This document shows, piece by piece, positions 10,095-18,914 of a stretch of 52,798 nt of DNA. The notes beneath the pieces are model-generated. The model searched no databases. It saw only the letters and a list, made by a program, of their open reading frames with translations, and was not told the DNA's origin. The DNA comes from Nemertoderma westbladi (taxonomy: Eukaryota > Xenacoelomorpha > Nemertodermatida > Nemertodermatidae). How positions within the stretch are numbered: position 1 is the first letter of the stretch; each line of letters begins with the position of its first letter. The translations under genes were made by a program, and so were the position numbers. The stretch spans positions 1 to 52,798 of the forward strand of contig JAUCBJ010002794.1 of assembly GCA_032718475.1 (NCBI GenBank), given 5' to 3'.

Positions 10095-10952
10095 TCGGCG
10101 GATAATGCGCGGGCCGAATTAGGTAAACCGCAACACCCGGCGATGGAGAGTAATAGGGGGATTGCGGGTATCCCCAGCGGCGTGCGATCGAGCAGAGAGA
10201 GACAGGTTGACGTCGCGAGAGGGCGGGCGACGGAACGTCAAGCCCAGCCAGAAGAGAGAAGATTAGTAGAGTTTAATAGAGAGGTCGAAGATAGAAGTAG
10301 ATTAGTAGAGTTTAACAGAGAGGTCGAAGATAGAAGAAGGTAAGATAATAGAAGAGTCGTTGCTAGGAGCAACCGGAGAGCGAGGACGGATAGCGAGCCG
10401 TCGATAGTAGAGATGGAGTTAGGGAGTCAGTGGGGTCGAACTTCGGGAGATTGCCGTCGCCCCGGAGAAACGCACCGCACGCCAGGAGAGGGGTACAGGA
10501 CGTACCGATACAAAGTCGAGAGCAGGATAGGGGATCGAAGAGAAGCTTCCCGACAGGATATAGCTGCCGATCGAGAGTAAGGTAGTCGCGGGGAGATTCG
10601 AGATTCGAGAAGAATAAACTTCGATTCGAAAGGGCACATGCAGACTGCAGGACATACTGTAGGCCTTACTGCACATACTATTATAGGCCATGCTGGGAGA
10701 GATAGAGTAGGCGATAGGGTAGCGCGGATGACGGGATTAAACCCGGAAGTCGCGGAGTACATACCGGTAGGTAGGCAAGAAGTAGATAGGCCTATATCGG
10801 TACCGGTACAGCAGCATGACTATAATACACAGGGACATAACATATACCCAGGGGAGGGGGGGATTATTGCGGATAGGTGCATGGGCCCCAATATATTAAC
10901 ATCAACCCCAGTACCAGACATACCGGTGGGGGGGGGGGGGGGGACAGGGTGA
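9901..10952 (+). pseudogene. BEL gag, third segment, with two in-frame stops
   Basis: In the frame entered after the 20-G run, coding sequence (ATGAPPHKIS...) continues to 10952 but is broken by TAA at 10341-10343 and TAA at 10578-10580. Both stops are in the same frame as the flanking coding sequence. It includes a duplicated 12-13-residue unit containing RLVEFNREVEDR (10260-10337). A part beginning HTVGLTAHTI near 10653 is conserved in the second BEL copy at 42839. It ends in a run of 16 G (10928-10943), after which the conserved gag continues in another frame. Confidence 0.65.
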
Positions 10953-12681
10953 CATTCCCCCATCACAATATCAACAATATACCCCAATAGGAGCAAGAAC
11001 ATCGAACCCCTTGGACGAGAACAAGTCGTGCGACACGGAAATATGGAGGGGGCCGTTACCCCCAATGATATATCCGACGCAAAAATCAACAGCAAATAGG
11101 ACGGACGGACCGTACCCAACAGGAGAAACTATACAACATCCATCGAACCCATTAGAAGCGCAAGCGATGGGAATGGCCACATTAATCGATGCATTAAAAA
11201 CCAGGATCGAGTTACCACCCGTGGAACCGTTTAAATTCAATGGGAGTAGGCCGGAAGAATATCTACAGTTTCGGCGCATGTATAGTAACGAAATACTAAC
11301 AAAGAACTTGACGCAGGCGGAGTGCCTAAAATATCTGCAAGTATATACAGGAGGCCCAGCATACGACATCGTGAGGCAATACCAGGGCATCGAGGGCGGC
11401 TTCACGACAGCATGGCGGGCATTGGACAGGGAATACGGGCACCCGGCCAAGATCATCCGGCAAACCCTGAGAGGCATAACATCGGGTGGCCTACAGGATA
11501 ATCCCGTTAGCATAAGGACCTTTGCGAACAAGGTCGAGAAGGCATTAATCGTGTTAAAGACGCTAGATGCACCATACGAACTCAACGCGTCTAACAACAT
11601 CACCATGATAGCGCAGGCACTACCGATCTGGTTACGAAGGAAGTGGAGAAAAATCGCTTTCTCCACACGGGAAAATAAGGGTGCGGAACCGGGTTTAGAA
11701 GAAATGTCGAGCTTCTTGAACTACAAATCCGAATTAATAACAGACCCAGTCTATAGCGAGGATAGTTTGGGGAAGGCGCCAAGGATCGAATATAACTGGC
11801 CTAAACCTGAACATAATCCAACAGACCCATTCTCAAGAGTAAGACAGTCACTACCACATGCGGCCACACAGGGGACTGATAGTCCACAGTTAGCTGGTAG
11901 TAGGGCCACACCGTGGCAGGGACAGAAAGAAAATAACAACATAAATAAACATAATCCCAATGTACCCAGTAGGCCAAATACAGACAACCAAAACACTAAA
12001 TCGGTACATATAAACCTAGGCGCGATACGTGAGGGACTATACAGGGAACGCTATAATCCGGGATTCGAATGTCAATTACATCGGGACAGAACCCATAAGA
12101 CCAGAAGTTGTAAGCACTGGCAAGCGTTGCCCAAACAAGATCGTATAGCCTACACAGACGCAAACGGACTATGTCATCGATGTGTGGTAAAAGGACACAG
12201 ATTCGTAGAGTGTAGAGAAACAGCAGCAAGAGAGGAGAAGACTGGAGGCCAAACAATGGCTACAAGCACGTCAGTGGCAAGAGAGAAGAGAAAAGTACTA
12301 CTCGGGGTAGTACCAGTGAAGATATCAGGAGAGGGCGGTCGATCAGAAACGACATTAATGCTGGTCGACAGCGGAGCAGCCTTCACGCTGGTGGAGAACT
12401 GGGTGGCCGAAGAGATAGGGCTAAAGACGAGGCCGAACAGAATGGCAGTAACTACCGTCTCGAGTAAAGATGAGGTCCTGGAGACGAGGACGGGGCGGTG
12501 CAGGATAGCAGCGATTGCACCGGGATGTGACTATGGGGCAACGATCGACCCCATCCACGTCATAGAATCGATAAATATCAACGCCAGGCGACCAACCAAC
12601 ATAGAGGTCGAGCAGTATAGATTCCTGGATGGTATCGATTTCTCAATACCAAAGGTGGACGTTAGAAGGTGTCCATTATAG
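10945..12681 (+). CDS. BEL Gag core, zinc knuckles and aspartic protease
   Basis: The frame is open from just after the 16-G run to TAG at 12679-12681, with no ATG near its start. Residues from about 85 are the DUF1759-type Gag core of BEL/Pao elements (VEPFKFNGSRPEEYLQFRR, LKYLQVYTGGPAYDIV, ALDREYGHPAKI). Around 12065-12230 two Cys/His clusters follow (CQLHRDRTHKTRSCKHW and CHRCVVKGHRFVEC), the BEL zinc-knuckle pattern. A DUF1758-type retropepsin comes next, with the catalytic motif LVDSGAAFTLVE near 12363. The conserved end of the protease (IVGMDCPTAHE) lies in another frame from 12669, after what looks like an 8-nt insertion near 12664-12671. The second copy at 42835-44518 confirms the coding frame. 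Confidence 0.85.
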   Translation, partial: QGDIPPSQYQQYTPIGARTSNPLDENKSCDTEIWRGPLPPMIYPTQKSTANRTDGPYPTGETIQHPSNPLEAQAMGMATLIDALKTRIELPPVEPFKFNGSRPEEYLQFRRMYSNEILTKNLTQAECLKYLQVYTGGPAYDIVRQYQGIEGGFTTAWRALDREYGHPAKIIRQTLRGITSGGLQDNPVSIRTFANKVEKALIVLKTLDAPYELNASNNITMIAQALPIWLRRKWRKIAFSTRENKGAEPGLEEMSSFLNYKSELITDPVYSEDSLGKAPRIEYNWPKPEHNPTDPFSRVRQSLPHAATQGTDSPQLAGSRATPWQGQKENNNINKHNPNVPSRPNTDNQNTKSVHINLGAIREGLYRERYNPGFECQLHRDRTHKTRSCKHWQALPKQDRIAYTDANGLCHRCVVKGHRFVECRETAAREEKTGGQTMATSTSVAREKRKVLLGVVPVKISGEGGRSETTLMLVDSGAAFTLVENWVAEEIGLKTRPNRMAVTTVSSKDEVLETRTGRCRIAAIAPGCDYGATIDPIHVIESININARRPTNIEVEQYRFLDGIDFSIPKVDVRRCPL

Positions 12682-13400
12682 TAGGAATGGACTGCCCGAC
12701 GGCCCACGAGAGAACACAGACGGTTTTCGGCGAAGACAGGCAGCGGGACCCGACGGCGATCCTCACGCCGTTCGGATGGACGCTTAGCGGCCCAGTTAAA
12801 ACCAAGATCCCATGCAGTGTGACAGAGACATCAGGGTGCATGTTACCAGGCACCGCAGACACAGAGGACGAAGATAAGAAGCCGGAGGAGATAGTAGAGC
12901 CAGACAGGGAAGTAGAACTAGGAGAATTGGCGGAGGAGAATGGATTTCCCAGCAAGCATCGGTATGGAGATGGAGAGGAGCGGACAGCGAGATGTCCGGA
13001 GGACAACACTCCGGGGGAGTGCCCGGAGGAGTGTCGGAAGGATTGTCCAGAGGAGTGTCCGGAAGAGACGCCGGTCCGGTTGAGAGGCATACCGACAAGG
13101 GGGAAGTCAAGAAGGAAGACAGGATGGAAAGGGATAGGATTACTATTGTACCTTCTGTTTTGCCTGTTCTTTCACTTTCTTTTCATTCTGCCGCCGGGAG
13201 ATAACAAGGAGGGAGGTGGCATTTTGATGCCAGGAGACGAGATAGTTAAGAAGATGGCGGAGAGACCCGATTTCAGGGTGGCAGAAGAGGGAGAACCAAT
13301 TCCTGGTGAGATGGAATTGGCGAAGAGAGTGCGGCGAATCCTACAGGACCTACAAGAGCAGCAGTGGGAGAGTGCCTGTTGGAAGAATCGCCCTAGTTAG
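12669..13400 (+). pseudogene. BEL protease C-terminus, Cys-rich stretch, hydrophobic segment; pol deleted
   Basis: A 243-codon frame opens with SIIVGMDCPTAHE and continues to FGWTLSGPV, the end of a BEL DUF1758 protease. No RT, RNase H or integrase motif follows. Instead there is an acidic region, a Cys/Pro/Glu repeat (CPEECRKDCPEECPEE near residues 115-130) and a ~22-residue hydrophobic run (about 156-178, GLLLYLLFCLFFHFLFIL) that could span a membrane. A charged C-terminus closes the frame. A further 25 codons in another frame (13396-13473, ending PFPQK then TAA) may be the remnant 3' end of the pol ORF. The arrangement suggests that a large deletion joined the protease to terminal sequence. 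Whether the hydrophobic part was ever translated is unknown. Confidence 0.6.
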
Positions 13401-14254
13401 GAGGTTTAGTCGTCCAATATTTTGGACTGAGGGGGGTGGGAATGAGGGCGAGACGCCCTTCCCACAAAAATAATTATTTAATTTAAATAAATAATAATAA
13501 ATAATTAAATAATTAAAAATAAGACAGTTAGTAGAAGTTAGAAGTAGTAAAGGATAGTAAGTAGAGAGGTTAGAAGGCGGCGGAGTATAGGGAGTGTGGT
13601 ATAAACATACCACGGGAGTAGAGGGTACGTAGTACCAGGAGATAAGTTAGAAGAAGTAAGTAAGTTAGAAGGCGGCGGGGTAAGGGAGTGTGGCATATTC
13701 TCATGCCACGAGTAGTAGTAGGGGGGTCGTGGGCACCGGAAGCGCCACGTAGAAAGTAGTAGCGGTAGAGAGGTTGTGGGCACCATAAGCGCCACGTAGA
13801 AAGTAGAAAGAGAGTGGTTGTGGGCACCGCAAGCACCACGTAGATAGAGGTATTAGTGGAGGTGGAGATGTAGATAGAGTAGAGTAGTGGAGAGGGCACA
13901 TAGGGTGCCAGGTAGTAGAGTTAGAGAGGTAGTTGAGTAGTAGAGAGGGCACATAGGGTGCCAGGCAGTAGAGTAGTAGAGGCGGGCACATAGGGTGCCA
14001 GTTAGTAGAGTTAGAGAAAGTAGAGAATTAGTAGAGTTAGAGAAAGTAGAGAGTTAGTAGAGTTAGAGATAGTAGAGAGTTAGTAGAGTTAGAGATAGTA
14101 GAGAGTTAGTAGAGTTAGAAAGATAGTAGCAGAGTAGAAGTACTAGTAGAATGGTTGTGGGCACCACAAGCGCCACGTAGATGGAGGGTTTTAGTCAGAG
14201 TTAGAAAAGAGTTAGTAGACTTAGCAGAGAGTAGAGTTAGTGGTTAGTAGAGTT
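13401..14254 (+). other. BEL 3' noncoding region, simple-repeat rich
   Basis: No gene beyond a possible 25-codon pol tail at its start. The segment is AT-rich near 13465-13530, then purine-rich and made of short imperfect repeats. Units with ttgtgggcacc and gcgccacgtagaaagtag recur (about 13725, 13770, 13815, 14155). A unit with gggcacatagggtgcca recurs three times (13893, 13945, 13984), and gttagtagagttagaga is repeated from about 14010 to 14115. The nested LINE starts at 14268. Confidence 0.8.
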
Positions 14255-14267
14255 AGAATTAGAGCTA

Positions 14268-17200
14268 CTACTACTACTACTACTACTAGGATCGGCATGC
14301 TGCATTGCAGCTGCATTTTTAAGAATGCTGTGCCGGCTTATCGACAAAATTGCACCGCCACAACTCCCTATCACCCATGACATTTGCTAGATCATCCGCA
14401 TCTTCAAGGCCAGTGTCCTTTAAGATGCGTCTCAAGAAAGTCATGGGCTGTCCACCATGCTTATTCACTCCATGAGGCTGCCAAAGTACAAGATTATGCA
14501 CTGGCTGGTCCTCACGGCGAAAGCAATGTCCTGCAAAGCGGAGGCGATTTTGTTCTAGTGTCAAGCTTGGGGGAACCAATGAGACACCTCCAATGTTATA
14601 TAGTGTCTGGTTGGAGATGTGTGCATTGTACTTGACACAATGAACCCGGCGTAGCATTCTTGTGAATGTGCCATCCAGAGATTTGGTGTCCTCAGCAGTT
14701 AGAGCCCAGCATGGACTCCCATAGAGGAGTACTGGAACTACTGCTGCTCTAAATAACCGGACCTTAAGTTTCCGATTAATTCTCGGTGACTTCCAAATCC
14801 TGGAAAGCCTATTCAAGGCTGCCCATGCCTTTCCCTTACGTATTCGAAGGTCCTCACCTGACTTCCGGATCCATGATCCCAGGTAACAGAAGTCATCCAC
14901 ATGCTCAAGCATACCATCTTTTGAGCTTATGCTCATCCGATCAGAGACTTGCTGAGGACTTTCAAAGTTAACTGTCAAAATTTTGGTCTTTCTGGAGTTA
15001 ATAAAAAGACCAACACTAGAAGCAGCATGTTCTAATGAGCTGAGGAGCCGTTGGGCTCCCTCTAGTGATTCTGAGAGTACTCCTAAGTCATCAGCAAAGT
15101 CTAGATCAGTTAGGTACTTGGCAGGATTTCCTCGACTTCTGGAGCCAGTAGGTGGAGTTATCATCACCCCATCATCATTATGATGATCTAAGGACATGCG
15201 TAGAACATAGTCAACAACAATTATGAACAAGAATGGTGCAAGTGTGTCTCCCTGGAGGACGCCCCATAACACTTCAAATGGTTCTGTGTCACCGTCAACA
15301 GTAGACACAAATGTTGTCGAACCATCGTATACTGATCTGATTGCTGCAATAATTTCATCAGGAATCCCATACAATGAAAGTATGCTGAACATACGTGAGC
15401 GAGAGACTGAATCAAAGGCCTTGAAGAAGTCAACAAAGATAACAGCCAGATGCCTGTCTTTCTTTTTTGATAACTCTTCAATTATCCTTCTAAGTGCCAA
15501 AATGGGCTCCATGGTCCCACGACCTTTACGGAACCCATTCTGATTTCCACGGAGCAGTCTCTCAATGGGATCCCTGATGCGATTTAATAGAATTCTATTG
15601 TATAGCTTTGCAGCAATCGAGATCAATGAGATTCCCCGAAAAGAACCATAGAGTGTTAGGTTGCCCTTCTTGGGAACTGGCACCAACTTATTTGTTTTCA
15701 GTTCTTGTGGGACTCTTGTTGTACGGTACATGTCTACTATGATGGGATAGATTAGCTTTAAACACTCAGGTATTTTAAAGACCTCAGGGGGAACACCATC
15801 TACTCCACTCGCACGATTGGTCTTAATGCTCTTTGCAGCAGCCTTCACTTCTGCAAAGGAGATATCGCCAATGGGAATATCTGGGAGTACAGACTCAGAC
15901 ACTTTTACTTCTATAAAGTTATCAGGCAATACCCTGTCATTATTGAGGAGCTTTTCAAAGTGGGCCTTCCAACCATTGAGGCGATCGGCTGGTGATTCAG
16001 CCTTAACCTTGGTGGTTGGTTGGCTTTTTCGACCAGCAAGCAAGTTGATCGATCTCCATGCCTGGGACGATTGCCTGCTGTCGTCAGCATCATTGATGGC
16101 ATCAACCTGTTGGTTTATTAGCTCCTGTAAATTAACAGAGTACTGCCTGTTCAGGGACCTAGATGCAGCCTTAACTGCATTCTTGGCCGCTGTAGTCTGT
16201 TTGAGTCGGGACTCTTTCTGCGCCTTGTAGAGGTCATTTCGGCACTTCTGAATTTTGTTATCAGTCCAGGGTGCCCGTTTCCTGTTTCGAGGGTATACAG
16301 GAACTGTTTCTGCAGCTGCTAACTTAACTGCCTTTGTGAAGGCAGTATAGCCCTCACAGTGATCTGCCGCCTCAGAGGCAAGAGCCTCATACCTGTTGCT
16401 CAGCTGTAGTGTGAAGCTGGATCTCACACTTGGCTGTTGCAACAGAGAGGACCAGTCATGCTGCGGCAAGGCAGATTTCGTTGTTCTGCTAGCACGCAGA
16501 CTAAGTCTTACCTTGGCCACAATAAGGCGGTGATCACTGGAGAAGGGTCGTAGTGTAAATGCATTACAGTCTTGTATAGAGCTCCTGTATTTCCTACGAA
16601 AGAGGATATGGTCTATCTGGGACTTGTGTCCACTGGGTCCACTATGAGTCCATAGCTTTCCAGTTCGCTTCTTGAACTGGGTTCCAGCCGAAAACAATCC
16701 ATTTCCAGAGATAAAATCCTGAAGATGGACGGAATTTCGGTTAACACTATTGCTATAGACCCAGGGCGATGTAGGTGATTGATGCAGACTTGCATTAAAG
16801 TCTCCCAGGAATGTTAAGAATGCATGCTGATCCACTCCATCAGTAGCTGCTTGTAGATTCTGGTAGAAATTTTCCACCTCCTCTACAGGGGCAACACTAG
16901 TTGGAGAGTAGCACACAATCAGAACCACCTTAGGAAACTTCTTAGCCAGTCTTCCAGAACATGAGAAGTGGCAACGGATGATGCGGTTAGAGATTTGGTC
17001 TATTTTGTCCAATGCTGCATGTGCAGTTGGATTCATCAATAGACCAATTCCACCATTGCCACTATCATCTGCTGAAGCGAGGGCGAGTCGCCAACCGCCC
17101 CCCATGTCCTTCATCAGAACCTCATCAGTCTGTCCAGTCTGCATTCGGTGCTCTTGAACACCCACTGCACTAAGAGAAAGCTTATCTGCCAAGGCAGTCA

Positions 17201-17753
17201 GCTCACCTTGTCGCATTGGGGACCCGAGTGTTAGGGTGTTTACTGAGGCTAGTCTAGTGACTTGCCTCAGATTCACCAATGGCTTTGTTGGTCGGGGTGG
17301 AACATGAGAGTAGCCTCCAACTCCAGAATCCCTTTCCCCCTCACAATCTGGCCTCCCTGGTGACCCAGGGTTTGGGCCAGAAAGGTCATCAGGAAAGGGA
17401 CTCAAAGAATTGTTTGCCACTCTCTCTCCAGTAGGGGGTGAGACAGGCAGCCGGTCAGGAGATAACTGACGCCTGTGAGGCCGATTGTGTCCAGTCATTC
17501 CACTGGCCTCTAGTGGCTGGACCTCCGCATTACTAATGTAATCCATAGTGTGGGTTGGGGGGTGCTTTTTTGCCGAGTCAGCTCTCGGGGCAAATACCAC
17601 ACCCTGGTTTGCCATTCCACAGGGTGGGTGTCGCAGTGGAGTCAGATATGAGGCCCATCACCCATATCTACTCTCGCGCACATGACCCACCATTGGCTGT
17701 GCAGCTCATCTGCTGGGTCATGCCCTGTACCCCTGCTGCCAGGTGCAGGGTGC
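14268..17753 (-). mobile_element. RTE-like LINE with intact ORF, nested in BEL (copy A)
   Basis: A 3486-bp insertion inside the BEL 3' noncoding region is flanked by a perfect 13-bp duplication, agaattagagcta, at 14255-14267 and 17754-17766. The 3' end (left side, minus-strand element) is a (TAG)n tail of about seven units instead of poly(A), after a very short 3' UTR. The single ORF runs 17615 to 14319. Upstream of the ATG are about 138 bp of 5' UTR. Copy C carries more 5' sequence, so copy A is slightly 5'-truncated. It is probably the best-preserved member of the family in this window (copies A-D). Confidence 0.93.
14319..17615 (-). CDS. RTE-like LINE polyprotein: endonuclease plus reverse transcriptase
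   Basis: A 1098-codon ORF with ATG, uninterrupted. An N-terminal ~105-residue polar extension precedes an APE-type endonuclease: VNTLTLGSPMRQGEL, GVQEHRMQ (Glu), IVCYSPTSV, FLGDFNASLH, SQIDHILFRR and SSDHRLIVAKV. A basic linker follows (RNRKRAPWTDNKIQK). The reverse transcriptase begins near residue 610 (VDGVPPEVFK), with NGFRKGRGT, FVDFFKAFDSVSR, GVLQGDTLAPFLF and the catalytic FADD in place of YADD. The C-terminus has LLYGSPCWAL and RLRFAGHCFRREDQPVHNLVLW, a pattern common in a widespread invertebrate RTE-type group. The product performs target-primed reverse transcription. The exact clade (RTE, RTE-X or relative) is inferred. With all motifs present it could be active or a recent source copy. 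Confidence 0.92.
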   Translation of the reverse strand: MANQGVVFAPRADSAKKHPPTHTMDYISNAEVQPLEASGMTGHNRPHRRQLSPDRLPVSPPTGERVANNSLSPFPDDLSGPNPGSPGRPDCEGERDSGVGGYSHVPPRPTKPLVNLRQVTRLASVNTLTLGSPMRQGELTALADKLSLSAVGVQEHRMQTGQTDEVLMKDMGGGWRLALASADDSGNGGIGLLMNPTAHAALDKIDQISNRIIRCHFSCSGRLAKKFPKVVLIVCYSPTSVAPVEEVENFYQNLQAATDGVDQHAFLTFLGDFNASLHQSPTSPWVYSNSVNRNSVHLQDFISGNGLFSAGTQFKKRTGKLWTHSGPSGHKSQIDHILFRRKYRSSIQDCNAFTLRPFSSDHRLIVAKVRLSLRASRTTKSALPQHDWSSLLQQPSVRSSFTLQLSNRYEALASEAADHCEGYTAFTKAVKLAAAETVPVYPRNRKRAPWTDNKIQKCRNDLYKAQKESRLKQTTAAKNAVKAASRSLNRQYSVNLQELINQQVDAINDADDSRQSSQAWRSINLLAGRKSQPTTKVKAESPADRLNGWKAHFEKLLNNDRVLPDNFIEVKVSESVLPDIPIGDISFAEVKAAAKSIKTNRASGVDGVPPEVFKIPECLKLIYPIIVDMYRTTRVPQELKTNKLVPVPKKGNLTLYGSFRGISLISIAAKLYNRILLNRIRDPIERLLRGNQNGFRKGRGTMEPILALRRIIEELSKKKDRHLAVIFVDFFKAFDSVSRSRMFSILSLYGIPDEIIAAIRSVYDGSTTFVSTVDGDTEPFEVLWGVLQGDTLAPFLFIIVVDYVLRMSLDHHNDDGVMITPPTGSRSRGNPAKYLTDLDFADDLGVLSESLEGAQRLLSSLEHAASSVGLFINSRKTKILTVNFESPQQVSDRMSISSKDGMLEHVDDFCYLGSWIRKSGEDLRIRKGKAWAALNRLSRIWKSPRINRKLKVRLFRAAVVPVLLYGSPCWALTAEDTKSLDGTFTRMLRRVHCVKYNAHISNQTLYNIGGVSLVPPSLTLEQNRLRFAGHCFRREDQPVHNLVLWQPHGVNKHGGQPMTFLRRILKDTGLEDADDLANVMGDRELWRCNFVDKPAQHS

Positions 17754-17766
17754 AGAATTAGAGCTA

Positions 17767-18333
17767 GTTAGAGTTAGTAGAGAGTTAGAGAGTTCTAGTT
17801 AGAGTTAGTAGAAAGTTAGAGGCTTTTAGTTAGAGCTAGAAGTAGTAAGAGTTAGCAGAGAGTAGAGTTAGTAGAGTTAGGAGTTAGTTAGAGTAAGAGA
17901 GTTAGATAGTTAGCAAGTAAGTAGTAGGTAGATAGTATGATAGATAGCACAGGGGTAGCATTAGAGATTAGGGCCTTAGGGAGTGACAGAGAGTAGAGAG
18001 GTGATAGTGCGGAGTGCGAAGAGAGCGTGGGCGCAATTCAAGTGTGGGGGAGGAGAAGTGAGAGGAAGAGTGTGGGACGAGGAGGTCCGGGAGTATGCGA
18101 GAGTTAGGGTGAGTGTGGTGAGAGTGCCGGGGAAACAAAAATTGTGTGAGAGAAGCGCACGATCGGCCCGACACGAGACGCCAGAGGGTAGTGACATCAT
18201 ACCCATAGGGAGCGGCCTGGAAAGCCGGCTCCGAAAGAAAATAGACCCACCCCACACCCGATACTAGATCGGGATCCAGCGGAATTGTAGCGCACTTGAA
18301 GTGGATGCTATCTTCTCACCGGGAAGATAGCAT
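17767..18333 (+). other. BEL 3' noncoding region, continued
   Basis: This is the continuation of the BEL internal region after the nested LINE. Short gttagagttagtaga-type repeats run to about 17935, followed by non-repetitive sequence. A 94-codon open stretch (17983-18267) has no ATG and no recognisable domain, so I do not call it a gene. Near the end a 9-bp hairpin (gctatcttc at 18307-18315 with gaagatagc at 18323-18331) sits directly before the polypurine tract. Confidence 0.75.
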
Positions 18334-18342
18334 GGGGGGGAG
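18334..18342 (+). promoter_or_regulatory. Polypurine tract for plus-strand priming
   Basis: The run gggggggag lies immediately upstream of the TG that opens the 3' LTR, the expected place and composition for a retrotransposon polypurine tract. A perfect 9-bp stem-loop (18307-18331) precedes it by two bases and may help position the RNase H cut. Confidence 0.8.
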
Positions 18343-18914
18343 TGTTAGCTTATCCAATTCCGCTAACACCCCACAAATGAGCCGTTAAGCCGTTAAGCAA
18401 TATTGGGAGCACGAGGTTGATTACCCAACCTCGTGTCACCCCAACAAAGTGGGAAGGAGAAACGCACAATAGGGGTCAGGGGTTACCCCCCTGAAAGAGA
18501 GAGAATAGCAGGGGCAAGGGGATACACTTCAGGGGAGGCAAAGGGCGACAACAGAGTTATTAGCCAATGGGGGGAAGGCACCGGCTGAGTAACGTAACAA
18601 TGGCCAACCGTGCAGTATATATTATTAGTATGGTAATCATTCATCCAGTTTACTCAGTAGTTATCTCAGTACAGTCACGGCAGTACGGTGACGTTTAAGA
18701 CCATCACCGCCGTCACTCATCACATATCATTCAGTTATCACACATACCGGTAGTTATCTCAACTGTGCTATCTGCCATTATAATATCTATATTATACATA
18801 CGCTTTACATTATCAATGACATTGGAAGAACAACGAACTCCTTTTCACTCACACGGCGGGGACGCGTACATAAACAAAACCGGATAAACCGGGATCCTCT
18901 CGGATCCCGTCACA
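18343..18914 (+). repeat. BEL element 3' LTR
   Basis: A 572-bp copy of the 5' LTR, from TGTTAGC to CGTCACA, followed by the target duplication ttacc. Differences from the 5' LTR seen by eye include caatattggg, cccccctgaaag, ggggatac, tagtatgg, an extra ata in attataatatc, and cgcgtac. The cacgaggttg/caacctcgtg hairpin is unchanged. Confidence 0.93.

Larger units (their letters stand above)
7779..18914 (+). mobile_element. BEL/Pao LTR retrotransposon, non-autonomous, carrying a nested LINE
   Basis: Two near-identical LTRs (7779-8347 and 18343-18914) begin TGTTAGC and end CGTCACA. They are flanked by the 5-bp target duplication ttacc (7774-7778 and 18915-18919). The internal region holds a broken gag frame, BEL-type zinc knuckles and a DUF1758-type aspartic protease, then a short tail. 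No reverse transcriptase, RNase H or integrase is found, so the element would need enzymes from a relative. A polypurine tract lies just before the 3' LTR. The sequence after the 5' LTR (gtcttaaactctaggcctg) does not begin with the usual TGG of a tRNA primer site. By eye the LTRs differ by about five substitutions and one 3-bp indel, so insertion was fairly recent. An RTE-like LINE is nested at 14268-17753. Confidence 0.9.

Noticed and set aside
13538-13991. Minus-strand frames rich in Pro/Leu over the BEL 3' noncoding repeats
   Set aside because: They are antisense shadows of purine-rich short repeats, with no domain.
14384-16230. Several plus-strand frames opposite the RTE-like ORF
   Set aside because: Antisense shadows of a well-supported 1098-codon ORF; the same shadows recur opposite every copy.
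17983-18267. 94-codon open frame before the BEL 3' LTR as an env-like or accessory gene
   Set aside because: No ATG, no recognisable motif, and it lies in a biased purine-rich region; kept only as a remark in the noncoding entry.
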